From the NCBI GenBank assembly GCA_943737045.1, contig CALSFV010000036.1:620001-684000 (forward strand): a stretch of 64,000 nucleotides of DNA. Reading direction: 5' to 3'. Below, one piece after another: positions 55,327 through 64,000 of this stretch (its first letter is position 1; each line of letters begins with the position of its first letter). Under the pieces are notes generated by a model. The model was not told where the DNA came from, made no database searches, and was given only the letters and a program-made list of their open reading frames with translations. The DNA is from Parapristionchus giblindavisi. Lineage: Eukaryota > Nematoda > Chromadorea > Rhabditida > Diplogasteridae. A program made the position numbers and the translations under genes.

Positions 55327-57393
55327 CACGGGTCTCTTGTAAAAGTGTAGCAACGCCTGCCACTAGGAAAAAATTTTTGTCTCCGATTTCGATGAAAGTC
55401 CCTTGGTAGATGTGGTTGGGGGTCATGAGAAGGCCTAGATACTTGATTGGGCCAAAATCGCAGATTATCGATTTTTTGTGACCTACCACATAAATGATCA
55501 TAACTCGGTCAATTTTGATAGTACAGTGAGCTGAATGGTGTCATTCGAACCATATTCTACAGCTCTTCAAAAAAGTTGTCTATGACCTGTTCGCTGCTTG
55601 GTCGTCTTTAGGACGAAAAACGCGAAAAACTCTTTTTCCTATCAAAAAAGTGAAGTTTTCTCGAAAATGTTTTCTTGGGGATATCCGTTTTATTGCTAAA
55701 ATTATGTCTTCAAACCACGCTCAATATCGCTATCTAGTTCATTGCCCATATCTCCTGGCCCCTAATGTCGATTACTAGTATAGCTCACGGACTTAGTCGA
55801 TTTTTGATCATTTTCGGTTTTTTTATCGTAGCTCACTTCAAAGTTATCCAATTATTTTTTCAAAAAAACAGAAATGATTCTCTCGAAAAGGAGATTGAAA
55901 AGTTTAATATTGTCCAAATTGCTATATCAAGCCGTTTTCGAGTTATTAAAGGAAAACTGCTCCTATTTCGATTTTTCACCGCTTTCATGTGTTGAACAGA
56001 GGCCATATTGCTTCTTTCAAGATAATAATAGTTTGATTTATTCTGTTTTTCATGTATTGTATTTGTTCGTGAACTCCCCTATCCTCTTCTCTATCTGCCA
56101 ATGCCAGAGAAAGTGGTTATCTCTTGGAACAGGTGCGCTCGGTTTACCCATACCCATACCATAGGATGGGCACTTCACATTCGGAAGAAGAGTGCACCCT
56201 ACGACCCCGTTGCCAAGCAGATGGTGGTGGATCTCTTCGAGGAGTTCTACGCTGCAAGAAACAAGCTGAGAGCAGAAGAAGTCGAGAAGAGAATGAAGGC
56301 CAGAACGGATATCATTCCAGCAAACAGGATGTCCCACGATCAGATAAAGAACTGCATTCGGACCCTTCTCGCGAAGAAGAAGGAGGAGGCGGAGAAGAAG
56401 GGCAAGTCGAGAGCTCGAAGAGATGCGGCACTGGCAATTGATTTCATCAAGGACTGGGAGGAGGAATGCGATGAAGAGGGAGGAGGGGTTGAGGATGAAG
56501 TACAGGTGCACGAGAATGATCTGACAGTCTCCTCGGATGCGATCTATGATTGGATGCATTCATAGATGAACACTTTGTTCTCGGACAACGCCCAGGACTT
56601 ATCAACTACCCTCGTATTTGACCAGTGACGTTGATATCTGCACAATATTTGCTCAATTATATTACAGTTTCTATTGTAAAGTAAACATATTTGTAGAATT
56701 GATTGCCTTCCCTGTTCAACACATGAAAGCGGTGAAAAATCGAAATAGGAGCAGTTTTCCTTTAATAACTCGAAAACGGCTTGATATAGCAATTTGGACA
56801 ATATTAAACTTTTCAATCTCCTTTTCGAGAGAATCATTTCTGTTTTTTTGAAAAAATAATTGGATAACTTTGAAGTGAGCTACGATAAAAAAACCGAAAA
56901 TGATCAAAAATCGACTAAGTCCGTGAGCTATACTAGTAATCGACATTAGGGGCCAGGAGATATGGGCAATGAACTAGATAGCGATATTGAGCGTGGTTTG
57001 AAGACATAATTTTAGCAATAAAACGGATATCCCCAAGAAAACATTTTCGAGAAAACTTCACTTTTTTGATAGGAAAAAGAGTTTTTCGCGTTTTTCGTCC
57101 TAAAGACGACCAAGCAGCGAACAGGTCATAGACAACTTTTTTGAAGAGCTGTAGAATATGGTTCGAATGACACCATTCAGCTCACTGTACTATCAAAATT
57201 GACCGAGTTATGATCATTTATGTGGTAGGTCACAAAAAATCGATAATCTGCGATTTTGGCCCAATCAAGTATCTTTGCCTTCTCATGACCCCCAACCACA
57301 TCTACCAAGGGACTTTCATCGAAATCGGAGACAAAAAAATTTTCCTAGTGGCAGAACAGGCCGATTTTGCTACACTTTTACAGGAGACCCGTG
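55327..57393. mobile_element. Inverted-repeat element with an internal ORF
   Basis: Arms 55327-55998 (CACGGGTCTC...GTGTTGAACA) and 56713-57393 (its complement) of about 675 bp are nearly identical. One arm has a small insertion (CAGAACAGGCCGATTTTGCT region near 57353). They enclose 714 bp (55999-56712) of much less AT-rich sequence with the ORF at 56101-56565. No transposase catalytic motif was recognised, so this is either a transposon with an unknown gene or a foldback element that captured host coding sequence. Confidence 0.75.
56101..56565 (+). CDS. 154-codon ORF, GWAL-type basic domain, function unknown
   Basis: The frame is open from MPEKVVISWNRC to a stop at 56563. From residue about 23 it reads GWALHIRKKSAPYDP, then VVDLFEEFYAARNKL, MSHDQIKNCIRTLLAKKKEE and an acidic tail DWEEECDEEGGG. 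The order GWAL, +KK, QM..LF..., M+A, F/M...QI...L..KK is the layout I know from a metazoan family of uncharacterised proteins, often multicopy (GWALK...F...Q...L...F..G...LT.QQI.S.FSRLA.K+). The match is by pattern and from memory. The first 20 residues may not belong. The acidic/basic split resembles a nucleic-acid-binding adaptor. No introns are evident. Confidence 0.5.
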   Translation: MPEKVVISWNRCARFTHTHTIGWALHIRKKSAPYDPVAKQMVVDLFEEFYAARNKLRAEEVEKRMKARTDIIPANRMSHDQIKNCIRTLLAKKKEEAEKKGKSRARRDAALAIDFIKDWEEECDEEGGGVEDEVQVHENDLTVSSDAIYDWMHS

Positions 57394-58550
57394 ATAAGAA
57401 GTGCTGGCTTGAAATGATAACTACCCATGTGCAACATAGATAAAACGGGGATTAGGTGTTCCCTTTGTTTATATCATCTACCACGGGACTAACGGCAACG
57501 GATTCGAATGAATCTAGACACCCAAATATGGATGCACAACGAATCTTGACAGAACTGCTGGAATGTTTCACTGGATATTTGCCCCTTCGGGCGTTTAAAA
57601 ATTGCATACAGCACCCGTGTTTCAGGGGCTGTAGCGGGCAATTGGGAAAAGTTTTCAACCAGCAATAAACGCACCTCGGCTAGGCCTCATTGGTCACGTT
57701 ATCGCCACTGCGCAAAGCTAATGATAGATTGGAGTAGAGACCGGGTCAATCGAGAATGCCAGACAGGTTTGACCGAATTCAGGGTCACCCACATTTTAGA
57801 CGTTAAAGGAATTGATATTTAATTTGCAAGGGAATGCTAAAAACTTAGGTAAAAGTGCCCACCCCTGGTAAAAGAAATGTAAAAAATATTTTTTGGTTCT
57901 CTGACTAAAAAAAAAAACTTGTTGCATGTTCTAAAGGCCACGAAAGAAGTCTCTATATTACTACAAAGGGAGATATTTGTTTTTTAGTACATGTTTTTTG
58001 TCGGAAAAATTCGAAAATACATAAAAGATTTGAAAATATCCAAAAAAATTATCTTTTAGTTGTACAATTTCATCTATTGTAAGACATTGACACTATCAGC
58101 TTTTTCCTTGACATCCCCTATAGATGTCCAGGACAGATACCCGCTTATATTTCTGTTCCTTCTTCCCCCCTCTACTTTATTACAAACTCCGCCCACTTGG
58201 CGGGGGGGAAGACTGTCCTACCACTCTGAGATCTATTCTTTTTTCATCCGTCGTACAAGAGAGAGGAGAAGGATCCTTTCGATCCCTCCTCAGTTCTATC
58301 TATTCCTTGTATTCACGTTATTCGCCAGATAAACATTTAGTGTTTCATTTTCGTTACTTTGTCTATACATTTCCCCACGTGTTCGCGCTTATCCCTCCTT
58401 GCCCACCACTCAGAGTCTCCAGAACTCTGAAGTGGAAGATCCGGCCGACTGTGGTGAAATTGTACATAGTATCGTAATGAATCTTGCGACTATGACAACT
58501 ATTGACATTATTTAGTCATCGAAATTCTTTCAACCATCAATCTTTATCTA
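57394..58550. other. Unassigned, one exon-like stretch and a degenerate palindrome C copy
   Basis: 57490-57668 (+) is open and contains MDAQRILTELLECFTGYLPL. It could be an exon, but no partner was found. 57880-58030 echoes palindrome C (GGTTCTCTGACT, GGCCACGAAAGAAG). 58050-58480 shows two overlapping open frames without family resemblance and a GGCGGGGGGG run. Confidence 0.35.
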
Positions 58551-58984
58551 ACAAGGGGATGGTCGCAACTGGTCCTGGCCATATTAGATGGCAATAACAT
58601 GACTAGGATCAGTTTTCGATGCTGATCACGAATCCGTTTTCAGAAAGTGCCTAATCGACCTGACTTTCGAGAAAATCGGTATTGAAATTTGACTTGCAAA
58701 TTCGAAAAATCGTGTAGTTTCCTTGACAAACTATCTGGATTGCATCGGAAAGATCCGGCAGTGTAAGGTAAAGTATTGCGAGAGTTTATAGATGAGCTCA
58801 CTAGCCTACCCGGACGGTTTGCGCAGGAACCCACACGAATTTCCGAATTAAAATATCGATTTCCTCGAAAATTAGGTCGATTAGGCACTTTCTGAAAACG
58901 GATTCGTGATCAGCATCGAAAACTGATCATATTTATGTTATTGCGATCTCATATGGCCAGGACCAGTTGCGACCATTCCCTTGT
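58551..58984. mobile_element. 434-bp palindromic MITE
   Basis: ACAAGGGGATGGTCGCAACT and its complement AGTTGCGACCATTCCCTTGT terminate arms that remain similar inward through GGATTCGTGATCAGCATCG and AGGCACTTTCTGA. One arm has a TAGG segment and other small changes. Non-coding. Confidence 0.75.
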
Positions 58985-59114
58985 AAACAAAAAATCTATA
59001 CGTTAATCTAAACTGAAATACAATACACACAAAAAATCAAAACAATACAATACACTGCACAGTACACAAAAATCGTTGATAAATATATTAAAATGAAGAC
59101 TAGTAAGAAAAGTT

Positions 59115-62100
59115 TCATTTGGTTCCTGCCAAATGAAATTTACAAAACCGTTCATCTGTCATATACAGAATGCAGGCAAATCCCAAGCATTGATCTTTTG
59201 GGTATCCAAATACAGTGGGACAGAACGGATGATGACAGCCAATCATATTATCAATGAATCTCAACACTTTCTTCTCTTTCTTCATGTTGACTGTGAATAT
59301 GGCACGAATCAATTGTTCCTCGGAGAAGACCTATGAACGCAGAGATTAAATTTGCCCGAGTGGCGTTAATTGGCCAACGATTTGCCCGTATTCAGTATCC
59401 TATTCAAATCCATATATGGGCAAATCGCTCGTTTTTGGGCTTCAATTTTCCCGAATATGGGCAAATGGTGTACAGAAGTATCGAAAGTTGGGAAATATGT
59501 TACCTATATTTGGGCAAGTTTACTCTCTGCGAATTTCATGTTTTTTTATCGGCAAAAACTCTTTTGGTATTGATTGCAAATTATATTGAAACATATAACT
59601 AATATAGAAAATCGTTTTTATATTATTATAAATTTAGTCTGTATACCTCTGCAAACTTATTTGCCGCTTCATAGCTGAAATGGTCCATGACCAGTCTACT
59701 CGATAGCCTTGCGAGGGTGGATACTTCATTGCCTTCGATTCTGTGTGCACGGGGCCTCTTTCCTGCAACGATTTCTATCCAAGTATCTTTTGTTTTCAAA
59801 ACATCATTTTCCAGTGTTAATCTGATCTGGGCACACTCTCTGACTTTCCACGCTTGTGAGAAACTGTAGCCAGAACGGACAGGGATTATATCCAAGTACA
59901 TAATTCGAAATATTGATATACATAGTAAGATAATATGGAACTTCTTTGATTTCTGGCCCACCCCCCCCCCCTTGTTCACCCCCCCCCCCCTCCCCATTTC
60001 GATCTTTTCGATCGAATGGAGGGGTCGTCCTCCTCACTGGGAGGACGATGCCCACGGGGGCGAAATGCTCCCCGAGCTCTCCTCAAGATGGGAGAGCTCT
60101 GGACTGAACCGGAGAAAAGGAATCGAATGCTTTTATAGGGGAATGGGGGTGATATGAAAATGAAATTGGATTAGGATGATAGAGTATGGGAAAAGAGGAG
60201 ACAAAACTCTCATTTCATCATTCTATAAATCATGATGCGGTTGGTTTTACCACAACCGAGAAAAGGGTAGGTTACTACGCGAAATGACTAATGAGTGGTG
60301 AGGAATGAGAAATGACTAGAATTAATCTGTATTATGATCCGGGCCAGAAATCAAAGAAGTGCCGATAATTTTATTTAAAAAAATGCATATTCAGATAAGT
60401 TACCATTCCTATCAGTCACAATCAAATCGCCGTTTTCATCAAAGACGAGCCCTGCTCCTGAAAGCAATATTATTGTTCTCTGCTCAAGATATGCGCAAAC
60501 AAAAGAAATGTACGTAAGTTTGTTGTGAGTTGTGTAAATTTGTAAGTTGTATAAGTTTGTGTAAGTTTGTTGTGTAATTTTAGTATGCGTAAGTTTTTGT
60601 ACACTTTATTACTAATTTTCGTATAAACACACCCAAGCAGGTTCCTTCGGGCAGATTGATTCTTTCTCCACTGCAGAACAGATCAGTCTCCGTCATTGCA
60701 AGATAGATCTGGAATGATTGAAATTATCCTCTTATCGTATTCATCGATTTTAAATTTAATAATAAATAATTTGTGCATTACAGTGATTAGAAATTATCCA
60801 CTTATCGTATTCATCGATTTTAAGTTTAATAATAAATAATTTGTGCATTACAGTGATTATTTATAATAGGATAACTTATATTTTTTAATATGATAACTTA
60901 TATTTGTTGTGAGCAATCATGTGATTATTCCACATTATGTTACGCATGATAGAATAATAATAATAATAAAGTATATACCTTATCCAATCTCCGTGCAGTG
61001 GGAACAGAAGCATAGCGGAAAGGGTTCGTTTCTTGTTCGGCACTGAAAATTGATCATGATTCATCGTATTTCAGCGCTATTAAAACTTTTCCATAATTTG
61101 CAAGCTTTAGTTGAGAAACTATTCGATGAATTTGCACTATTGATAGATAATTTAGATGCAAATAAGTATTTTAATATTTTAAACGGACCGAAACCTTTGT
61201 CAACGGCCTCTTCAACGGTCTACGCTCTCTTGTTATTAGAGAACAGAGAAATAGTGTGCGCAATGAAGAGGCCATTAAGAGAGGTAACGCTTCCTAAAAT
61301 ACAAAAAAAATAAAAATAAAAATAAATACTCACCCCGACAGTTTCGCACTCACTCGATCCCTTACAAGGTACAGTGACGTGCTGTCGGCTGTCGCAGCAC
61401 AGAACTTGTCGGCATCCGATATAGGTGTAACTTAAAATACTTCATTAATGCAACAGCAAATGAGTATTTTTTTTCCTTTTCTTTAGAACTATTTCGCAAA
61501 ATAATATTTTAAATTTTTTTCTGATTTATTTAGAATTATATTTTCTGTTTCTGGCCAGAAAAAAAAATTCTGCAATGTGTTCAATCTGTCTAAAAACTTG
61601 CGAACACGAACAAAGTTCGCAACTTTGTTCGCAACTTTTTTGACAGACCCCTGGTCTCCAACTTGGCCAGAAAACTGAAAAGAAACATTCAGAAACAGAA
61701 ATTCCTTGCGGGATCTCGATGTGCGCAGTGTACACACTAACTATATTCTCTAAACACTCACACAACGTCCAGGGCCTCTGTGGGGAGAGTCTTATCGCTT
61801 CAGGGTCGAGCGCATATCTGCAATATCGATTGGCTTTTGAAAGGTCAGTTCACGATCGAATAAGAACTACCGTACACGTTGATCGTGCGTTCCTTAGTCA
61901 CAATCAGCATGGGAACCTCGATGACGTCAAATGAATGAACGAAGAATGGCTGGAGTTTATCATTAATTATAGTTATAATAATACATATCATGAGGCGAGT
62001 ATGAGTAAGGTCAATGAGCCGCTGGAGGTTTAAAAAAAGTTGAAAACTTACGACTTCGTTATCGTCAAGACTGGTGCCACTGAAAATAAACATTCGTATA

Positions 62101-63354
62101 CTTTTAAATCGATTTTTTTTACTTCCAGCTGCTGATTTAAGTTTCATATAAATCACTTTAATATTTTCGAAATAAACAGAAAGACAGAAAGATTGCAAAA
62201 TGTTATCCTACAAACCTTACGCTATTTATTTCTCAGTAATGATTGCTAGAATCAGGCCAACAAATCATGCCTGATTGGATGCGCGACAATTTGCTTAGAT
62301 TTATTACTACGCTAAGGGAATGTGGAGCGACATCAAACATTTTGATTATAATTTGGAACTTATATAATCTGTAAGTGAGAGATGTAAGAAATTTGCATAA
62401 GCATTCTTTTAATAACGAAAAAACTACTAACCTAAATCTCGTTTCCCTTATCGAACGAAGAACCTCGCATTTGTCGTTATTGAAGGTGATGAAGCACCTT
62501 CAAAGATTTTATTATTGCGATTTTACAGCTTAATACGAAGTTTTTGAAATTTCGGATCATTTCAAAAAATTCAAAATCGAAATTTTTTCGAATTTTTTTC
62601 AAGAATTAAATGTGAAACAGATATAAGTTCCAAATTATAATCAAAATGTAATTTTTCGTGTGAGGAAAATTTTTATTTTTATTCTGCTTGTGTGCAGGAG
62701 ATTTATCGATATCGTTAGCCCTTGGTTCACTGTAGACCCTGTGATTTTTATCACTCATTAGTCTTCCTTGTAGGTATTAAATTCAACTGAAGATGGAGAA
62801 TTCTCGCCGAAACGACTTGATGGTTTTATTGTTATGCTACCGCCTCACTGATATTTCGTTCGTACTAATATCTTTTGGATTTAAAAATTTTAAAAATGAG
62901 AAAACGTACCGACTGATCAGCTTCGTGTCCATCGCTGCAACATGGTAACTGATGACAACTTCGTTCCTATCGATCACCTCCATCACCATAGGCGGAATGA
63001 GACAGTGGACGGACGAACGGATGTGGGTCCGACTCATTTCGGCGCCTATCACAAATTTGAATTTATATATTTATTTATTTATATTTATTTATATTTATTT
63101 ATATTTATATATATTTATTTATCTATTTATCTTATATAAATAACTTTATCCAGCCGATTTGAGTCAGCTGGGTTGCCATTACAGTTCTCCAGTGATTTCG
63201 ATCGTGTTTCCGTTTTAAAATAAAAATTTATCAAAATGAAAAAAAAACCTGTGAAGAGGTTGGATCGAGTGAAGAAAACGCCATCTTCGTTCTGGTTGAT
63301 AGTGAAGAGAAGAAGTCCCTTCGCCAATGATAGAGAATAATGGCCGGTATTCAT
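59115..63354 (-). CDS. Eleven-exon gene, 377-aa protein of unknown function
   Basis: Exons on the minus strand: 63354-63249, 63045-62910, 62079-62052, 61949-61871, 61833-61762, 61430-61334, 61042-60979, 60708-60633, 60457-60404, 59852-59647 and 59330-59115. This gives 378 codons with TGA and consistent phases throughout. The least certain junction is 61871/61833, a 37-bp intron with a CAAAAG acceptor. The product starts MNTGHYSLSLAKGLLLFTIN. It contains VIDRNEVVISYHVAAMD, VPMLIVTKERTINVYA, a repeated-strand stretch SLYLVRDRV and GLVFDENGDLIVTDRN, and a Cys/His-rich end (GCHHPFCPTVFGYPKDQC). No catalytic motif, signal peptide or family is recognised. A Cys/His metal site near the C-terminus is possible. 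The start is the first Met of exon 1; upstream frame TKFT is also open, so an earlier exon is not excluded. Confidence 0.75.
59942..60361. mobile_element. GC-rich MITE in intron 9
   Basis: CTTCTTTGATTTCTGGCCC and GGGCCAGAAATCAAAGAAG are 19-bp inverted ends. The interior has two C-runs (59961-59972 and 59982-59991), ATCGATCTTTTCGATCG and a CTCTCC...GGAGAG hairpin. It is much more GC-rich than its surroundings. Confidence 0.65.
60716..60858. repeat. 71-bp tandem duplication in intron
   Basis: TTATCGTATTCATCGATTTT...GTGCATTACAGTGATTA occurs twice in succession with two substitutions, which indicates a recent local duplication. TAAGTTTGT/GTAAGTTTG words repeat at 60515-60600 nearby. Confidence 0.8.
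61199..61285. repeat. Hairpin repeat, second copy
   Basis: CAACGGCCTCTTCAACG and GAAGAGGCCATTAAG surround TTATTAGAGAACAGAGAAAT, matching 16835-16935. It lies within an intron of the 377-aa gene. Confidence 0.5.
62080..62909. other. Large intron 2 of the 377-aa gene
   Basis: AT-rich; 62540-62600 carries AAAAAATTCAAAATCGAAAT, like the interior of the hAT elements. No gene is seen inside. Confidence 0.45.
63046..63248. repeat. Intron 1 with TTTA microsatellite
   Basis: TTATTTATATTTATTTATAT-type repeats at 63055-63140. Confidence 0.75.
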
Positions 63355-63389
63355 AGTAAATTTAGTCTACAATACAAGTATTCCATTAA

Positions 63390-63490
63390 AGTCACACCCT
63401 GAGCGAATTTTACTCTTCGCTCTGCTCTCTCGTAGACAAAGTAAACGAGAGAGTGTGGCCAGAGCTTTCAATTTAGGTCGGGGTGTACCC
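63390..63490. repeat. CTCTCGT hairpin repeat
   Basis: GCTCTGCTCTCTCGTAGACA and AACGAGAGAGTGTGGCCAGA pair around AAAGTA. Same design as 53046-53105 and the core of the giant palindrome (32735-32795). Confidence 0.55.
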
Positions 63491-63823
63491 TAAACCATCA
63501 CCGATATCGCTACCGAAGCGACGAGCGTTCATCAACCTCTTTGGTATTCGTTTTAATGACACGTATAATACGATGGAATAAAGAATAAGATAAGATAAGG
63601 TAAGATAAGATGTGCCTAGAAACTACATTGAACAGAGATTCAGCAGTCGCAACTACTCAGGTCAAGAACAAGTGAATGGAATGAAGCAGGCCACACTAAT
63701 AGAGGTAGGCGTGCTAAGACGCGTCCACGGGGGATATATATCGATTGAGAAGACTCGACTCTATATCTCTCAGGTCAGATGAGTCTTGTAAGTGAATGGA
63801 GAGTATCAGAGGTCGTATCCATG
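63491..63823. other. No gene seen
   Basis: 5' flank of the 377-aa gene (minus strand). Contains a GATAAGATAAGGTAAGATAA short repeat. Confidence 0.4.
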
Positions 63824-63838
63824 TTTTGGCAAATCGTA

Positions 63839-63918
63839 TGCCGGCAAAGGTGACGTCACAAGGGTATGGGGAGGATTTTTAGCAAACGCCTCCGGTTGTG
63901 ACGTCACGTTTGCCGGAA
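63839..63918. mobile_element. Short CRE-like palindromic MITE
   Basis: TGCCGGCAAAGGTGACGTCA and TGACGTCACGTTTGCCGG are near-perfect inverted ends, each with the TGACGTCA palindrome. GGCAAA/TTTGCC lies again outside on both sides. A related structure is at 14640-14740. Confidence 0.55.
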
Positions 63919-64000
63919 AAAGGTTTGCCACCGTTCATGGATGACTATTTAGGTTCATACTACCACTGCTCTTACTGTGCCATGGTTCAATCCTGTCAGA

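Noticed and set aside
56050..56559. 169-codon minus-strand frame
   Set aside because: Antisense shadow of the GWAL-type ORF; the + strand frame has the coherent charged-helix pattern.
58060..58477. Two overlapping + strand frames of 90 and 117 codons
   Set aside because: No recognised motif or splice partner; overlapping frames with low-complexity content.
61050..61313. 87-codon + strand ORF
   Set aside because: Lies in an intron of the minus-strand gene, and its 3' half is the hairpin repeat also present at 16835.

Overview
The window is nuclear DNA from an animal, most probably a free-living nematode. The evidence is short spliced introns (about 37-60 bp) ending in TTTCAG or TTGCAG, compact multi-exon genes, blocks of the nematode telomere word TTAGGC, and a very high load of small DNA transposons. 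A diplogastrid such as Pristionchus would fit, but the genus cannot be fixed from sequence alone. No rRNA, tRNA, CRISPR or bacterial operon was seen.

Layout. 0-6 kb: scattered exons of an unrecognised + strand gene, apparently damaged, with two large palindromic repeats (1053-1990 and 2032-4149) in its middle. 6.4-7.2 kb: the 3' end of a LINE reverse transcriptase, split by a palindromic MITE. 7.4-25 kb and 44.4 kb: a repeat-dense zone holding many partial minus-strand copies of one gene (exon-like pieces tentatively resembling the TMEM131 family), mixed with MITEs, two hAT elements and dispersed repeats. 25.2-40.5 kb: a giant, almost perfect palindrome (two 7.6 kb arms, 124 bp spacer). It is bounded by a 6-bp direct repeat and by AG...CT ends, the hallmarks of Maverick/Polinton elements. 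40.5-43.5 kb: a segmental duplicate of 18.3-21.6 kb carrying a decayed mariner. 45.5-50.9 kb: a foldback-type element whose inverted arms are arrays of a 40-bp minisatellite.

51-63.4 kb is the gene-bearing part. It holds an intact 5-exon gene for a 207-aa protein of unknown function, an intact 11-exon CK1/TTBK-type kinase gene (326 aa), an inverted-repeat element carrying a 154-codon ORF, and an 11-exon gene for a 377-aa orphan protein. The three multi-exon genes are all on the minus strand. I assembled them exon by exon, and every junction is in phase.

The dominant theme is inverted-repeat architecture. At least a dozen independent palindromes, from about 80 bp to 15.3 kb, occur here. Several have target-site duplications or a matching empty site elsewhere in the window, which shows that they are insertions. 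The best candidate for an undescribed system is the 15.3 kb Maverick-like giant palindrome. The 5.4 kb minisatellite foldback element comes second.
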